This document shows, piece by piece, positions 49,901-60,279 of a stretch of 64,000 bases of DNA; within the stretch, counting starts at the first letter, position 1; each line of letters begins with the position of its first letter. The DNA lies in NCBI GenBank assembly GCA_963978905.1, contig OZ022259.1:10416001-10480000 (forward strand), in the 5' to 3' direction. The notes below the pieces were generated by a model, which saw only the letters and a program-made list of their open reading frames with translations, did not search any database and was not told the origin of the DNA. Made by a program: the position numbers and the translations under genes. Source of the stretch: Trichostrongylus colubriformis. Its lineage: Eukaryota; Nematoda; Chromadorea; Rhabditida; Trichostrongylidae.

Positions 49901-52900
49901 TCTGTTTACTTGGCAACATGCTAATGGAAAACTAGATCAGACTATCAGCCTGTTGACGGGAAAGTCGTCCGCGCCTAGAACCAACGATGGGAAGGAGGTC
50001 CTATTTCTCGGGTTTTTGGCCATTTCCATCCGTTTTTTTTCGCTATCTTGTTACCAGGCATCTCGACTTTCATATGCACTACTACTTTGACTTTTCGTCC
50101 GACTTCCCCCTAATGCTGCCTTTAATTTCCGTCCTTTTGAAGGACTGAACTTTAATACTTTCGATAGTGCCGTGAACAGCTTTTCTGGGAAGTGTCTTTC
50201 AATTTCAACAAAAATGCCCAAAAAACGATACGTGCGGAATGTGAGTGAGCACCATTGAAATTGAGAATGCAGACTTGAAGAAGTCGTAGCACTGATACAA
50301 AATCACAGAAGGAATTGCCGGTAAGATTTCAAAAAGGAGCTGATGACCTACTAGCCAAAATTTACAGTGTTGAACTCGTCGCACGAAAGGAGCCTATCAC
50401 TGCCCTTCCTTTTCGTTTCATCCAATTTATCCGAAGTTATGACGGTGCCACGGTTGGCAAGTGATTAATCGTGTCGTTTAGTCAGAAAACGTGAGCGGTA
50501 TTGTATACAATAGAGAGGACATACTTCTTGAAATCCTTTTGCAATGATTTGTGAATTTTCAAGCATAAATCATCAACTGTGTTCTTCTCTGCATTCAGGA
50601 CAATCGGTGCCGAATAATCTGGCAATTGGCCTTTTGGTTTCGTGTAACTGAAAATGAAACCATAAACTGTAGTCGAGATTAGGAATGAGCTAAAAATAGA
50701 GTAGATAAATTGCAACTGCTGATAGTGGTGAGCTGTTTCACGCATTATTTGGCCTTTCGAAACGAAGACAGGAGGTTCAAACAAGCAGGTAAATTCCACA
50801 GCAACCATGTTGGACCCGATCCTTTGCCCATCTCGAAGGGATGCCTCGTCATGTATTTGATCAAATTCAAAGGAACCATTCAAAAAAAAACACAATAAAA
50901 AGTGAAAAAGGAATCCCGCGCTATATGAAACTGGGGGATCGGGACACTGCTGATGGAAAACGTGAGACGATTCTACCTGATCTAACTGTGATCCTAAACA
51001 CGTAGGCTCAGGAGAAAACTATGTTTTATGACAAAATTCACTCAGTTTCCCGAATAATTTTGAAGAAATGATCTTTAATACTCTCGAAAGGTCGTGAAAT
51101 GCTCTTGCTGGAAAGTGCCGGCGGACGGGGCCACCGAGCAAGTGCCCACCCCGTGGTCCGCCGCGGTTGGAGACGCATTAACGCATTGTAAGAGCAGAAA
51201 GTTAGGAAACAATTCCAGCCTCTGTTCCCAACCGCGGCGCACGACGGGACGGGGCTTTCAGTTGGAGGCTCCGCCCAGGCTCCACCCGGCCAAGACTTTG
51301 TGGTGCTGTGTCGTAGCCGAATTTCCACTTTTTCGCGCAAAATTTCGCATACGGTCCTAATTAGGCAAACACATCATAAATATATTTAAGAAACTCATTT
51401 TTGCATGGACGACTTTAAGACAGTATGACTAACCAGCACTTCAATGTAACAAAAAAGTATAAGTACAAGCCAGACCTGAGAAATTTATTGTTGTGGGCCA
51501 TCCGGTCTCACCGGTCACAAATGAGTCGACACGTCCTACTACCCGAACTACCCACGTGTGCAAGTTTATAGCCACATTGGGATGTCAATATAAATCCTCT
51601 CAAACCGCATCGAAGTGCGAGCTGTTAGGGTCGTTTTGAGTAAATAGTTCCAAAAATGTGATATAAAGAATAGGTAAACGGAGTCCATGTATATATGCGA
51701 AATCTATCCGCCTCCCGCACCATTATTCTCCCATCTCTTCACTTTCCTATGGCCAAATATGGAGTATATGGTCACCATCCAGAAATTACTCTACAGAAGC
51801 TAGACCCCGTCCCTGTGGTACCTCGTTCAGCCGCATATCACAACCTTCGAGGGCTAGACAATTAAGGCTGCTATTAATACGCGTGACCTTGTATACGAGT
51901 ACTCAACTACTGAGCTCCCATTCATATCTAGAGCTTACCTATCTGTCGGTTACTCTTTTAGCCATAAAATGGCCACTAGTATCATAATTACCAGCCAATT
52001 ATCGCAGACGATTTGACATAAGTCTCTTTTAAACCGCAACCATATCAAAAGAACCCACTGATATGCCGCAGTCAAGGCAAAAGCCGACCCAAACAGAGTA
52101 AAACTCAAAAATTAACTGAATAAACAAACTCACATTCGAATCAGATTCAAGTACTGCCACATTTTTTCCAGTAAATCATCGAAATTCCACTTATGATGTG
52201 CTGATATTGGCACACAGTGCGGTATGCGATAGATGATATCCAACTCTTCAATCGATATTTGATCGATCTAAATTTCTTCAAATTCATCAAGGATAAACTC
52301 TGCACGGGTAAGGGACATACGAAAAGAAGAAAGACACAATGCAAAAAGTTCAAAGAATTACTTTAAAATAATTCATAGGAGAGAAAAGTACTACCTTATT
52401 TAGAACGTAAATGCAAGGAATATAAACTCGATTCCCTTCAATCACATCGATCAAGTCTTCAGAAGTCGCATCATACCTTAAAATACTAATCATTTTTTTT
52501 GCGAATTTGAAGAAAATATCCGGTGTAATTAATATTTTCAAAATTATCATGATGGAACCTACATACAGTAGCTGTCAGAAAATTATTTTTTTTCTCATTG
52601 GATGCAAAGTATTCAGCTGGGTAGAGCGCAGGGTGAAAATTGAAAAATCCATCTAACTGAAAACTCCAAAAATGGCAAACCTTTCAAAAAATTCAATTAG
52701 CGATAAAAAGTTTACAACTTATCGAAACGCGCAGGTGTGCAAAAAAAAGTGACACGGAATAAGGTTGACTTTGTTACACGTCGTTTGAAATCATGACAGC
52801 ACTTTACAGCACACAGGCACGTACTTGATCATTCTCAGTTTTCAGTTGAATAAATTTCATATTCACTCTGCACCTCACTCTACTAATACACTGCGTTTCA

Positions 52901-55900
52901 TAATTATAAGGTCACCCCTGAATTTTAGGTTTTCTCAACAACACCCCATTAAGGAATCTTTTCAGTCTCATGGACGGATTCCTCACCTGAAATAACCCCC
53001 GTATCCGATTTTTGGATGCAGTCTCGCTTATCTTACGTTTTTAAGAGTATTTTTCGGTATTTGCACCGTTTCATGATTATAAGGTCACCCTGGAAAAAGA
53101 TAAAAAGTTGAGGTTCCAGCAAGTCTGTGAAGGTGGATATGTATTCCAAATACATCTTCGTGATACATGCTCAATCATCTTGTGGCTAGCTGCTATGTTC
53201 CGAGAGAAAAGCCCAGATTTTGGATTTTCGTGGTGCTAGGCTCAGTTTGAGAGTAATTCCAAAAAAATCAGAAGCTCACTGTGCTCAATTAGATAGCATT
53301 TGAGTCATTCAGTGTCTTCACATGTTTTTCATGCTCTGGACTCCCACGTGAGATCATTGTCATTTACGAGAGGGATTTTGGGGACCACTTCCTACAGCAC
53401 CTCCTTCATTAAGCAGATTTACTTGGAGTTGAACCATTCCTTGTCTGGAACCACAGCGCGTACAGTAGTGAGGAAGAGCAGAAACATCACCAAAGAGATA
53501 ATGAAGTAGTTTCCGATGGCTACACCACACCCTGAGGCGGCACGACTTTGAGTCATAAAGTTGTTCTTGGGCATGGACTGAACGAAACTGAATTTGCATA
53601 GCAGTTGCACCCTGCATGCGAGTAATACAATCTGAATTGTATTCTTGAGTCTGAAAATACTCTATTCGTATGGTGCTGACGGGTAGAGGTAGTACTAGCA
53701 TGGTCTGAGAAGTGCGCCGATCTAGCGGAGCCTTGGCAATTTTTTTGGGAGAAGGGTAATGGCCTGGGTGGTTTTCGGCAATGAGGTTGCATTGAATCTT
53801 GCCTTGGAAACCTGCAGAATGGACTCCGGAGACTGCTAGAAGATTTTACGAAGAAATCAGTTGCCTTTTGGAGTCAACCGGCTCTTCATAATTGCGTCTA
53901 ACAGCATGACAATGCTGTTGCTCACGTGGGTCATTCAACGTAATTGCGGTTGAAGTCCCGAAATACGCACGCTCAGCCATAGATAACATGCAGTCATGGT
54001 CTCAATCCTTTTAGGGAGATCTAGAAAACACCACCTCAAATATTTACCCTGATAATTGTCAATTCTGGGAAGCAAAACTGCTGAAACAGGCAATCGTTGA
54101 AGACTGGAACAATATCTGTGGTGAGGTTCCCCGAAATTTAGTTTCTAGTTCACCGAATCTGCTTGTTAATGTCGTTCTCAAACAGGAGAGGGCCACAGAT
54201 TATAAGCTCCTTCGCATGCGCTGTTAACTCTAGTAAATTCTCTGTTTCTTCGGGGTGACCTTATAATTATGAAACGGCACAAAAATGAGAAAATATTCAT
54301 AAAAATGTTGGGCTGAAAGCTAATGTTATAAAAAATAGTACAGGAAGGTTTTCTGTGGTGAGGAATCTAAAAAAATATTTAAAAAATTTTCGGTCAGCCG
54401 CCTCTCTTGAAAACCGAAAATTTGAGGGTGACCTTATAATTATGAAACGCACTGTATGCTTTGTCTCATTGAGTACCAAAAAAATCAAATGATGTTAACG
54501 TCGACTAAATTTATGTTAGAATATAAAACCGCATATATTCTTGGCCGCTACTACATACACATAGAAGCTCTGGAAGAGAACTAACATTCAGGACATTCAA
54601 AAAAAATAAGGTACTACATATAGGTGTTCTGGTAAAGATCTAATATTTCAGGCCATTCAAAAAAAAAAATAAGAGAATTAGAAAGCTGAAAAGATAGGTA
54701 GAATATTCACCTGAGGGTAATATCAGCATTATGTATTTTGTACTCCGACAGAATACTCTTAACTGCTTCCAAGTCCAGCTCACTTTGTGGCACCTGAGAC
54801 AATAAAATATTTGGGCACAGTATCTGCGGTAAACAGAAGAACTGAAATGTCGTAAATTTGCTCAATAACCACCAATTAGTAGAGAATTCGCTCAATAATT
54901 CCAATAAAGAAGCAAAAAAGATAAAAGGTGAAGAGGATAGTGAAAGGGTACCATCGACATATTTCATTTTTTGTAAGAATTTTGGTTCTCGGCGGAGTTA
55001 CTGTAGTGACAAGTGGCGACGCTTCTACTTGCATTTCTGTGGATCAAATTCAGGACCAGAACACGCCAAAACAAAAACGCTTTGCACCCCATCCTTTCCC
55101 AACCGTTCTTGTTAATATCGCACTCGAATGGGACGATAATATTACTGCCCTTACATCGGCTAGTTCCCGTAGTTTGTGCAAGCCAAATCGCATCAGAATG
55201 TCATTGTAAATCTGAATACAAAAATCAATGTGACGCCTCAGTAAACATTGATCAATGCCGAGCATTCCTCTTTGCTTTATGTTCCCAGTTCTTAATCAGC
55301 TAAAAAGCCACGAAAAATTTCTGCTAAACGGCTTTTTTGAAAATCTGACGCTATCGTATACGCAATCAGCTATTCCGGAGCACGCCATGAATCAGACATC
55401 GTTTCGCGAAAAGCAGTAAATTCAGGCTTGTGAGGCCACCAAATGAAGATTGCATGTATTGGCGAGATTAATACCTACAGATTATGGAGGCAAAATGTGG
55501 CGTCCCTAACCATTTCACCTTCGTTCAAGTCTCACGATATCCTAACTATCTGAGCGCACTTCTGCACAAACTTGACCCGACCAGTACCCCATGATGGGAT
55601 CGAATTCCAAGTTCACTTTCTTGATTTCTATCAATGCCTTTCAACCGAGGTCTTCAAATGCCGTCTTTGCTCTCCGAAATTGAAGCCGTGGGATGACCGG
55701 GGCCGCACGCACTATGAGCACTTTCTTCTCTAGTGCATGAGTATAAACTTTATCAGCATGGCTATTTGGAAAGAAAACTAATTTTATCATTTAATTTCGT
55801 AAGTAATTCGAGTTTTCTAACAACACCCTTCTCGCAATGATTAATGCTTCATAATTTACTTCTACGTCGAAAACCATCTGTATGTTTCCGAACTCTGCCT

Positions 55901-58900
55901 GATCCCTTAGAGGGCGCATCCCGTGTTTAATGAGGCAAAACGTCTTCGCCGACACCTCTTCATGCTCCACATCTTTCAGGAAAGCCGATAAATTCTCGAA
56001 AAAAGGAACGAATAATCCATTGTGGGAAGGAGACGAAAGCGAGGATCGATAGGTACTCGCGCAGCCCCCTCCCCCGGGGACACAATAGAGCGAACCGGAA
56101 GGAGGAAAAACTTCAAAACGAATAAAGCTTGACAACGACCAGCAGTTATGCAGATGTAGAGTACGTTCAACCACACTGAAGAAAGTGAAACTGATGGGAA
56201 ACATTTTTGCGTATGAACTGGGATAGGTGAAATTCCAAGCTGGACGGAAAGTATAATTCGTAGATCCATTCCGAAACCTTAAAAAGCCTAGCTAATTCTC
56301 CCACACTGAAGTGATCGCAGTTCCTCGATGGAAGGGTACAGTGTTGTGCGAATTTGTAAAATATGGGCTTGAACGAATTTGTGAAATTACTTCAGGAATT
56401 TAGATCAATAAGAAAGATGAATAGATTCAAGAAAGTTCGTAGTCGAGTAGTCATCATTTCACTCCGCACCAGTACTTCCTTCCTTGAGCAACATTGACCG
56501 TAAAAATCGAAGGCCACTTTTTCTATCCCTACAAAACCAACTGGATAGTGCATAGGACCAGCTGACGAGCATCATTTACGCTATACCTATCATAACCATG
56601 AACTTTTCACGATATGACGAGCCCCAGCGTGACATGCCTGCCATATCAAAGAAAATTGCCCCCTTAAACACAATTATACGCGACGTATGTCGATCAAGCG
56701 GACCCGTGATTCGGATGAATACCAAAAAATATGATACCCGCGATGTCACACAACACTTCTCATCTACAGTGAGAGATGCCGCGTCGCTCTCTGGAGACCC
56801 AGCCTTACTCAAGCCAAACAACTTGTCCATCCTCTCTGAATAGAGTGGGTAGTGTCATATCCGCATGGGAGGATGAAAACAAAGCAAAACCAACACCTGA
56901 CCACTTCTCCTTTACCACTTTACTCCTAATCACTGTATATGCCACGAGGCACCTTACGACTCTGAATGAAATTCGAGTGCATGGCGCGCTCCAACAGACT
57001 GGTCAATCCATTTCAAGACTTTTGTATTCTCTCGGCAAAGTAGCCGTACGTACCGCGCATCGCCACTCCGGAAGCAGCTATAAGAAAGACAAGAACTACC
57101 AAATTCATAGAACAAAAACGGTTTTGAACATAGCACGCTCATCCCTGAGTCTCTTGTGTCATTTTTACAGATCTCTCTCTCTGCTGTGGACCTCCGGTAC
57201 CGATTCTGGCTGCTTAAGAATGCATACTAACACCACGAAAAACACCCAATCAAAGCGATTCACGTAGGAAAGGAACTATTGGGATGCATATAAGATCCGT
57301 CTCTCGAAAATAACGCCGATGCCGAATGAGCGGGCAAAAATTACGAGGCAACCAAAAAAGTTCGTGCGGTTTTTTTTTCTAATTGATTATTTTTATGCAG
57401 TGTGTTAAAAAACTGATTGTGGTAGGAGGGTGACATTGCATATGCCTTGGAGCCTGTTTTATTCAAAATCATTCCGTATGTATCATAAGTTCAAGTAGTG
57501 CGTTTTAAGTTTAAAATTTTGAGTGGAGTATGGCTGTGTCGAATGAGATTTCCAGAAGAAAATTTTTCGAACCACTACTGACCCGTCCGTTCCGCGACAG
57601 TACCTTCCCCAAAAGCAGCGCATATCTTACGACAAGCTTTGCAGCTTTGGTGCCAAGTTTAAATCGTAAAGTAAACAGGCGCGAATTATCCCACTCGACA
57701 CAGCCATACCCCACTTAAAAATTTTACCTTAAAACGGATGAAATGATGGAGAATTTCAGGCTGGTCCTTTTCGCTGGGAGGAGCCACGCACTCAAGTTTG
57801 ACTCAGAGTAGAGGCTTATGAGAGGCTAACTCGTTTTCAAATTGATACAATAAGTAGTCGATGTCAACTAGAGTCATGTTTTGACCATTTAATAACAAGC
57901 GATGTGGAAAGGAACGATGGATTCATAGAAAAAATGGTACTCCTAATTGAAGGTGGGGTTCGGTCCATGTGAGTGATGATGACTTTACATCTCAGCGCCA
58001 TTTTTATCTAGTGTGGGATTCATTTCGAATTTTTGAAGACGGTTTATGATTCACTCAAATTCCTTTCAAGGAAAACGACTGTTTTGCACAGGTCAACCAA
58101 ATTTTGCAGATCACACCATATGCTGGCGCTATGTGAATTACGCATCAAATTCCAACACCTCATAATACAGAGACCTCCGTAAATATTCAGTACAGATCCC
58201 GCATTCCACTTGGAACCTGGACAGTGAAAAAATCCGACATCAATAATTGTAATCTGAGCATTTAGGCATTGTCGGTGGTCTCCCATAGACCATGCCCATC
58301 GAGGTCACAACTTCGATAATCCTATGGTAATCACCACGATTACCGCTTTCGGCATTCGCCATTTACCGAATGCTCTCTGCATTCTCCTCCTCTAGTGCCA
58401 TTAATCTGTCCGAAGCCCTCAAACTTCCGTCTTTGCAAAACTTCGCAGTTTTTTGGTACATCTCGTTGGTGGAAATCAAAACACTTGGCTGGTCTGTTGT
58501 TTTTGCTTCCTACCACGCTATCAGCTACTTTTTCAGCAGCTTCGGCCGAATTGCTTTGTGACTTTTCAAAAAGTCACACCATCAGCTGCATGCCCTTCTC
58601 AAATGACTTCAACAACCCCGACATCCAATACACATCTGAATCATCAACGCCCTCGCTGATGCATCAAAACAAAAATACTCGCCTTCTTGCAGCATAATGT
58701 CATTAATGAAATCTCGGAAAGAAATAGGAAGATTTCAGTAATAATAATCGAAAGGAACTGAATAAATACACCGCCTTTTCTTCAAGCCAGTTGGGAGCAG
58801 CAATCGTATCGATACTGCGAGGAAATTTTTGAGAATACCGATTCAATCGTCCAGTCCTTTCTGAGCAAAATAATTGCTGCCTTGGGCGGAGGTGGTGTAG

Positions 58901-60279
58901 TGGCAGTTGACGTGCACCCCATTCACGGTGCGAGGATCAAATCTTGCATCAATGCAACCGACCTTCCATCCCTCTGAGGTCGGAGAATTGGTACCAAGCT
59001 TGGGAATAGAAATAGAAGCTTGGGAATAGAAAAGCATTGACTTGCACTGGCACTGCAAGTCGTTGTATAGACCTGATAGCACTCACCTGCCACCACGATT
59101 CTCAATGGAACTAGGATGCGCGGCGCATCTCAGAAGGGAGATGATCTACGCCAACAACTTTATCCTTAATCCTTCAATGATTGCTGTCTTAGGCCGAGTG
59201 AAACACAGAGTTTGTTCAAAAATCACGAGATGGGCCCATTGACACTTCCATGTTTTCCCACAGGCCTGACTAAAGTTCAGATTCATGACTGGCCAGCCCG
59301 TACAAGTCATACAAGGAACTAACCAGTCGCAAAAACCTTCAGCAGTTATGATATTTTCGCAATATTGCCCAATTTTTTGTCGGGTAATCACTTGAGCTTG
59401 CTTGAACATCACTTCTCTCATTCATCACCCTATTCTATGAAAAATCATTTGGAAATTAAACGCTCCAGCAAGCGCCATGGATCTGACTTCATTTAGAATA
59501 GCAGCAAACCATCGAGTTCTCGGTCTATACGGCGGTCATGGTAATTTAGGCTGAAGTTAATACATTTGACGAACGAAAGTAGAATGCATGGCGCAATCCA
59601 AAAAAGTATTGATTAACACCGATTGCCTTTCGCGGAAGCACGCCCTCATAGTCGATGTATTTACCGTGATACAGTACTTTTCCATACTTCGGCATATTTT
59701 AATTACCTATCTATTTATCGTTCTCACACAAATACTGCAAAAATGCAAGACAACCCAAATCTCAGCAAACAACGCGTTTTCCCGCGAAATGCGCTATGCC
59801 TTCAGCTTGCAGTGAGGGCACTGAGGGCACATGATTCGGCTTTTAACCTACATACTTTAGCCAACGTGCTGGCGAGGCCAGTCGATGTCGTTGTTTTCAC
59901 CCGAACGTTTATAGGAATAGATTCTGTGGAAGCAAAGAATACCACATTCACCACTACTTGGGTATATTTCATGATGTCTGTATTCAAATGATAGCTTCAA
60001 AAAGCTCTAGGAAAAAGATCAAAACTGGAAACGTATGAAAAAAACTGTTGAAGCCTTACACACTAACAGCCTCCGGAAAAAGAAGAAAAACTTCTCGAGA
60101 AGTTCGTACCAGCTGTGTTAAATTGATGCCGCCTTTTTCTTTTTTCTTGAATCCGATATTCGGTGGTTGTTTGTTCAGACGAATTCCAAAACCTTCCAAT
60201 TCATATTCCAGCAGTTGCTTATGCTTCAACGGTTTCATCACATCTAGCACCATCAAGATTAGCGAACATGTCCGGGCAA
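46868..60279 (-). CDS. DRG1: DRG1 GTPase, 3' part of the gene (six exons, 5' end missing)
   Basis: Developmentally regulated GTP-binding protein 1 is a conserved Obg-class cytosolic GTPase; in eukaryotes it is stabilised by a DFRP1/ZC3H15-type partner and acts around translating ribosomes (known for the family). Six exons, 60110-60279, 54711-54793, 52395-52476, 52134-52267, 50525-50647 and 46868-46967, join in frame with GT-AG borders and give about 229 codons ending in TAA at 46868-46870. In order they show the [13 protein letters not shown] strand, [21 protein letters not shown], the G4 motif NKID (split between exons 3 and 4), the G5 motif ISAHHKW, and a TGS domain opening [14 protein letters not shown] and closing DEDVVQIL. 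No stop or frameshift is seen. Roughly the first 130 residues (P-loop, switch I, DLPG) are absent, and I did not find them between 60280 and 64000. Four introns are 1.5-5.3 kb and repeat-bearing; one is 127 bp. DRG1 is favoured over DRG2 by KPKGQLPDY, where DRG2 typically has a KRGQRPDF-like sequence. Confidence 0.95.
47404..47455 (+). repeat. End fragment of the GC-rich palindromic repeat
   Basis: CTTTCCAGCAAGAGCATTTC, ACGACACTTTCGAAAG and TATCAAAGATCATT match, inverted, the end of the repeat at 51065-51115. It lies in the last DRG1 intron. Confidence 0.55.
48009..48953 (-). mobile_element. Tc1/mariner-superfamily element with GGGTGTCCC ends, decayed
   Basis: 945 bp between TA sites (48007-48008 and 48954-48955). 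Ends are CAGGGTGTCCCGAATTTATG then GGCGCC on the left and CGGAGTGTCCCAGAATTATG then GGCGCC on the right. The minus strand holds transposase pieces. It sits in the last DRG1 intron and in the same orientation as DRG1. About 28 bp (ACGCCTTGGAAAGTGCTGAA and following) is tandemly duplicated at 48340-48397. Confidence 0.8.
48440..48740 (-). pseudogene. Transposase remnant (SVMIWG block), possibly maT-like
   Basis: The minus strand reads [18 protein letters not shown], then [18 protein letters not shown]. In a shifted frame follows [17 protein letters not shown] and HWPHQLFG. The VMIWG block followed by a V...Y...L...W..QLFG block is the layout of Tc1-like and maT transposases. At least one frameshift separates the blocks, and the second and third catalytic Asp blocks were not found. 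Assignment to maT rather than another Tc1-like clade is a guess. Confidence 0.55.
49035..49098 (+). repeat. Direct repeat GATCTGAACCTCTACGGT
   Basis: An 18-bp exact direct repeat with spacer TATACTCAAGTCTGACGGTC and following bases, in the last DRG1 intron just outside the element at 48009-48953. Confidence 0.75.
50525..50647 (-). CDS. DRG1: DRG1 exon 5 of those visible (start of TGS domain)
   Basis: 123 bp after acceptor CATTTTCAG and before donor GAA|GTATGT. The first T completes Ile; it then encodes [36 protein letters not shown] and KDFK, leaving AA of a split codon. The long open frame continuing upstream into the intron is not conserved and is not taken as coding. Confidence 0.95.
51040..51340 (-). 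repeat. GC-rich palindromic repeat, copy 2, in DRG1 intron
   Basis: CCGCGGTTGGAGACGCATTA pairs with TCCCAACCGCGG near 51225. The left end AATGATCTTTAATACTCTCG then AAAGGTCGTGAAATGCTC recurs inverted at 47404-47455 and in a weaker form at 50148-50205, so three pieces of one family lie in DRG1 introns. Confidence 0.55.
52134..52267 (-). CDS. DRG1: DRG1 exon 4 of those visible (G4/G5)
   Basis: 134 bp after acceptor AAATTTAG and before donor AT|GTGAGT. It opens with ID, completing NKID, then encodes [25 protein letters not shown] (G5) and [17 protein letters not shown], and leaves AT of a split Ile codon. Confidence 0.95.
52395..52476 (-). CDS. DRG1: DRG1 exon 3 of those visible ([16 protein letters not shown])
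   Basis: 82 bp after acceptor TATTTTAAG, less typical than TTTCAG, and before donor AAG|GTAGTA. The first G completes the Arg codon from exon 2. It then encodes [16 protein letters not shown] and [11 protein letters not shown], ending on the first two residues of the G4 NKxD motif. The following intron is only 127 bp. Confidence 0.95.
52889..54454 (+). mobile_element. Tc3-like Tc1/mariner transposon, degraded, inserted in a MITE
   Basis: A 1566-bp element flanked by TA at 52887-52888 and 54455-54456. Its ends match CA(C/G)TGCGTTTCATAATTAT and run on into AAGGTCACCC on both sides (52889-52917, and inverted at 54426-54454). A second copy of the motif sits inside each end (53063-53093 and 54253-54280), at an offset of 174 bp on both sides. 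Two transposase-binding sites per inverted end is the plan known for C. elegans Tc3. The plus strand holds a broken transposase. The element lies in the DRG1 intron between the exons at 54711 and 52476, on the strand opposite to DRG1. Confidence 0.9.
53250..54227 (+). pseudogene. Broken Tc3-like transposase
   Basis: Family-like blocks occur in order on the plus strand but in different frames: [11 protein letters not shown] near 53516, [17 protein letters not shown] then CRMDS near 53755-53825, [13 protein letters not shown] at 53902-53940 (the second catalytic Asp block) and [16 protein letters not shown] then [10 protein letters not shown] at about 54066-54145, with a stop at 54225-54227. 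A TAA lies immediately before QHDN, and QHDN and the C-terminal block are in different frames, so the gene cannot make protein. The N-terminal HTH region was not identified. The 5' limit is approximate. Confidence 0.75.
54711..54793 (-). CDS. DRG1: DRG1 exon 2 of those visible
   Basis: 83 bp after acceptor TTGTCTCAG and before donor CAG|GTGAAT. It encodes [19 protein letters not shown] and IHNADITL and ends with AG of a split Arg codon. Phase 0 entry matches exon 1 exactly. It is preceded by a 5316-bp intron and followed by a 2234-bp intron that is mostly a nested transposon. Confidence 0.95.
56935..57015 (+). mobile_element. SINE 3' fragment in DRG1 intron
   Basis: ACGACTCTGAATGAAATTCG then AGTGCATGGCGCGCTCCA matches the SINE block CACGATTCTGAATGGAATC..AATGCACGGCGCATCC. 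Confidence 0.45.
58886..59178 (+). mobile_element. tRNA-derived SINE copy in DRG1 intron
   Basis: Best-preserved head: GGTGGTGTAGTGGCAG (A-box-like) and GCGAGGATCAAATCTTGC (B-box-like). Then CCGACCTTCCATCCCTCTGA, CCACCACGATTCTCAATGGA and GGATGCGCGGCGCATCTCAG, and the tail AACTTTATCCTTAAT. A 19-bp block GAAGCTTGGGAATAGAAA is locally duplicated. It is inserted in the 5.3-kb DRG1 intron, antisense to the gene. Confidence 0.75.
60110..60279 (-). CDS. DRG1: DRG1 exon 1 of those visible (post-DLPG G-domain)
   Basis: 170 bp after the acceptor GATCATTTCAG and before the donor CTG|GTACGA. It starts with the last two bases of a Val codon, then encodes [16 protein letters not shown] and continues through [10 protein letters not shown] and [17 protein letters not shown], ending in phase 0. 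The frame running on past the donor is not conserved, which supports the donor choice. The upstream exon should end ...VIA plus one base; that pattern was not found between 60280 and 64000. Confidence 0.95.

Larger units (their letters stand above)
52566..54555. mobile_element. CAGTAGCGGTC-type MITE, split by the Tc3-like element
   Basis: The left part is 52566-52888 after a TA at 52564-52565, and the right part is 54455-54555. It begins CAGTAGCTGTCAGAAAAT and ends, on the other strand, GTAGCGGCCAAGAATATATG followed by CGG. Internal blocks ATTCAATTAG and ATCATGACAG match the copies at 24955 and 34829. Removing 52889-54454 plus one TA restores continuity through CTCACTCTACTAATATGC, so the Tc3-like insertion is the younger event. 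Confidence 0.85.
54794..60109 (-). other. Long DRG1 intron
   Basis: A 5316-bp intron. It holds the SINE copies at 56935 and 58886. Open frames on both strands (137 codons at 55791-56204 minus; 163 codons at 56776-57267 plus; three overlapping plus frames at 58370-58697) have no recognised domain. A plus-strand frame at 54928-55209 reads [20 protein letters not shown] and could be part of a nested gene, but there is no further support. Confidence 0.6.

Noticed and set aside
50648..50895. Upstream part of the 137-codon minus frame ending in the DRG1 TGS exon
   Set aside because: Only the part after the TTTCAG acceptor at 50648 is conserved; the upstream part is intron read-through.
53360..53792. 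Minus-strand open frames of 113 and 79 codons
   Set aside because: They lie antisense to the Tc3-like transposase remnant, whose recognisable blocks are on the plus strand. A minus-strand NDPR string near 53930 looked like a transposase block but does not fit the order.
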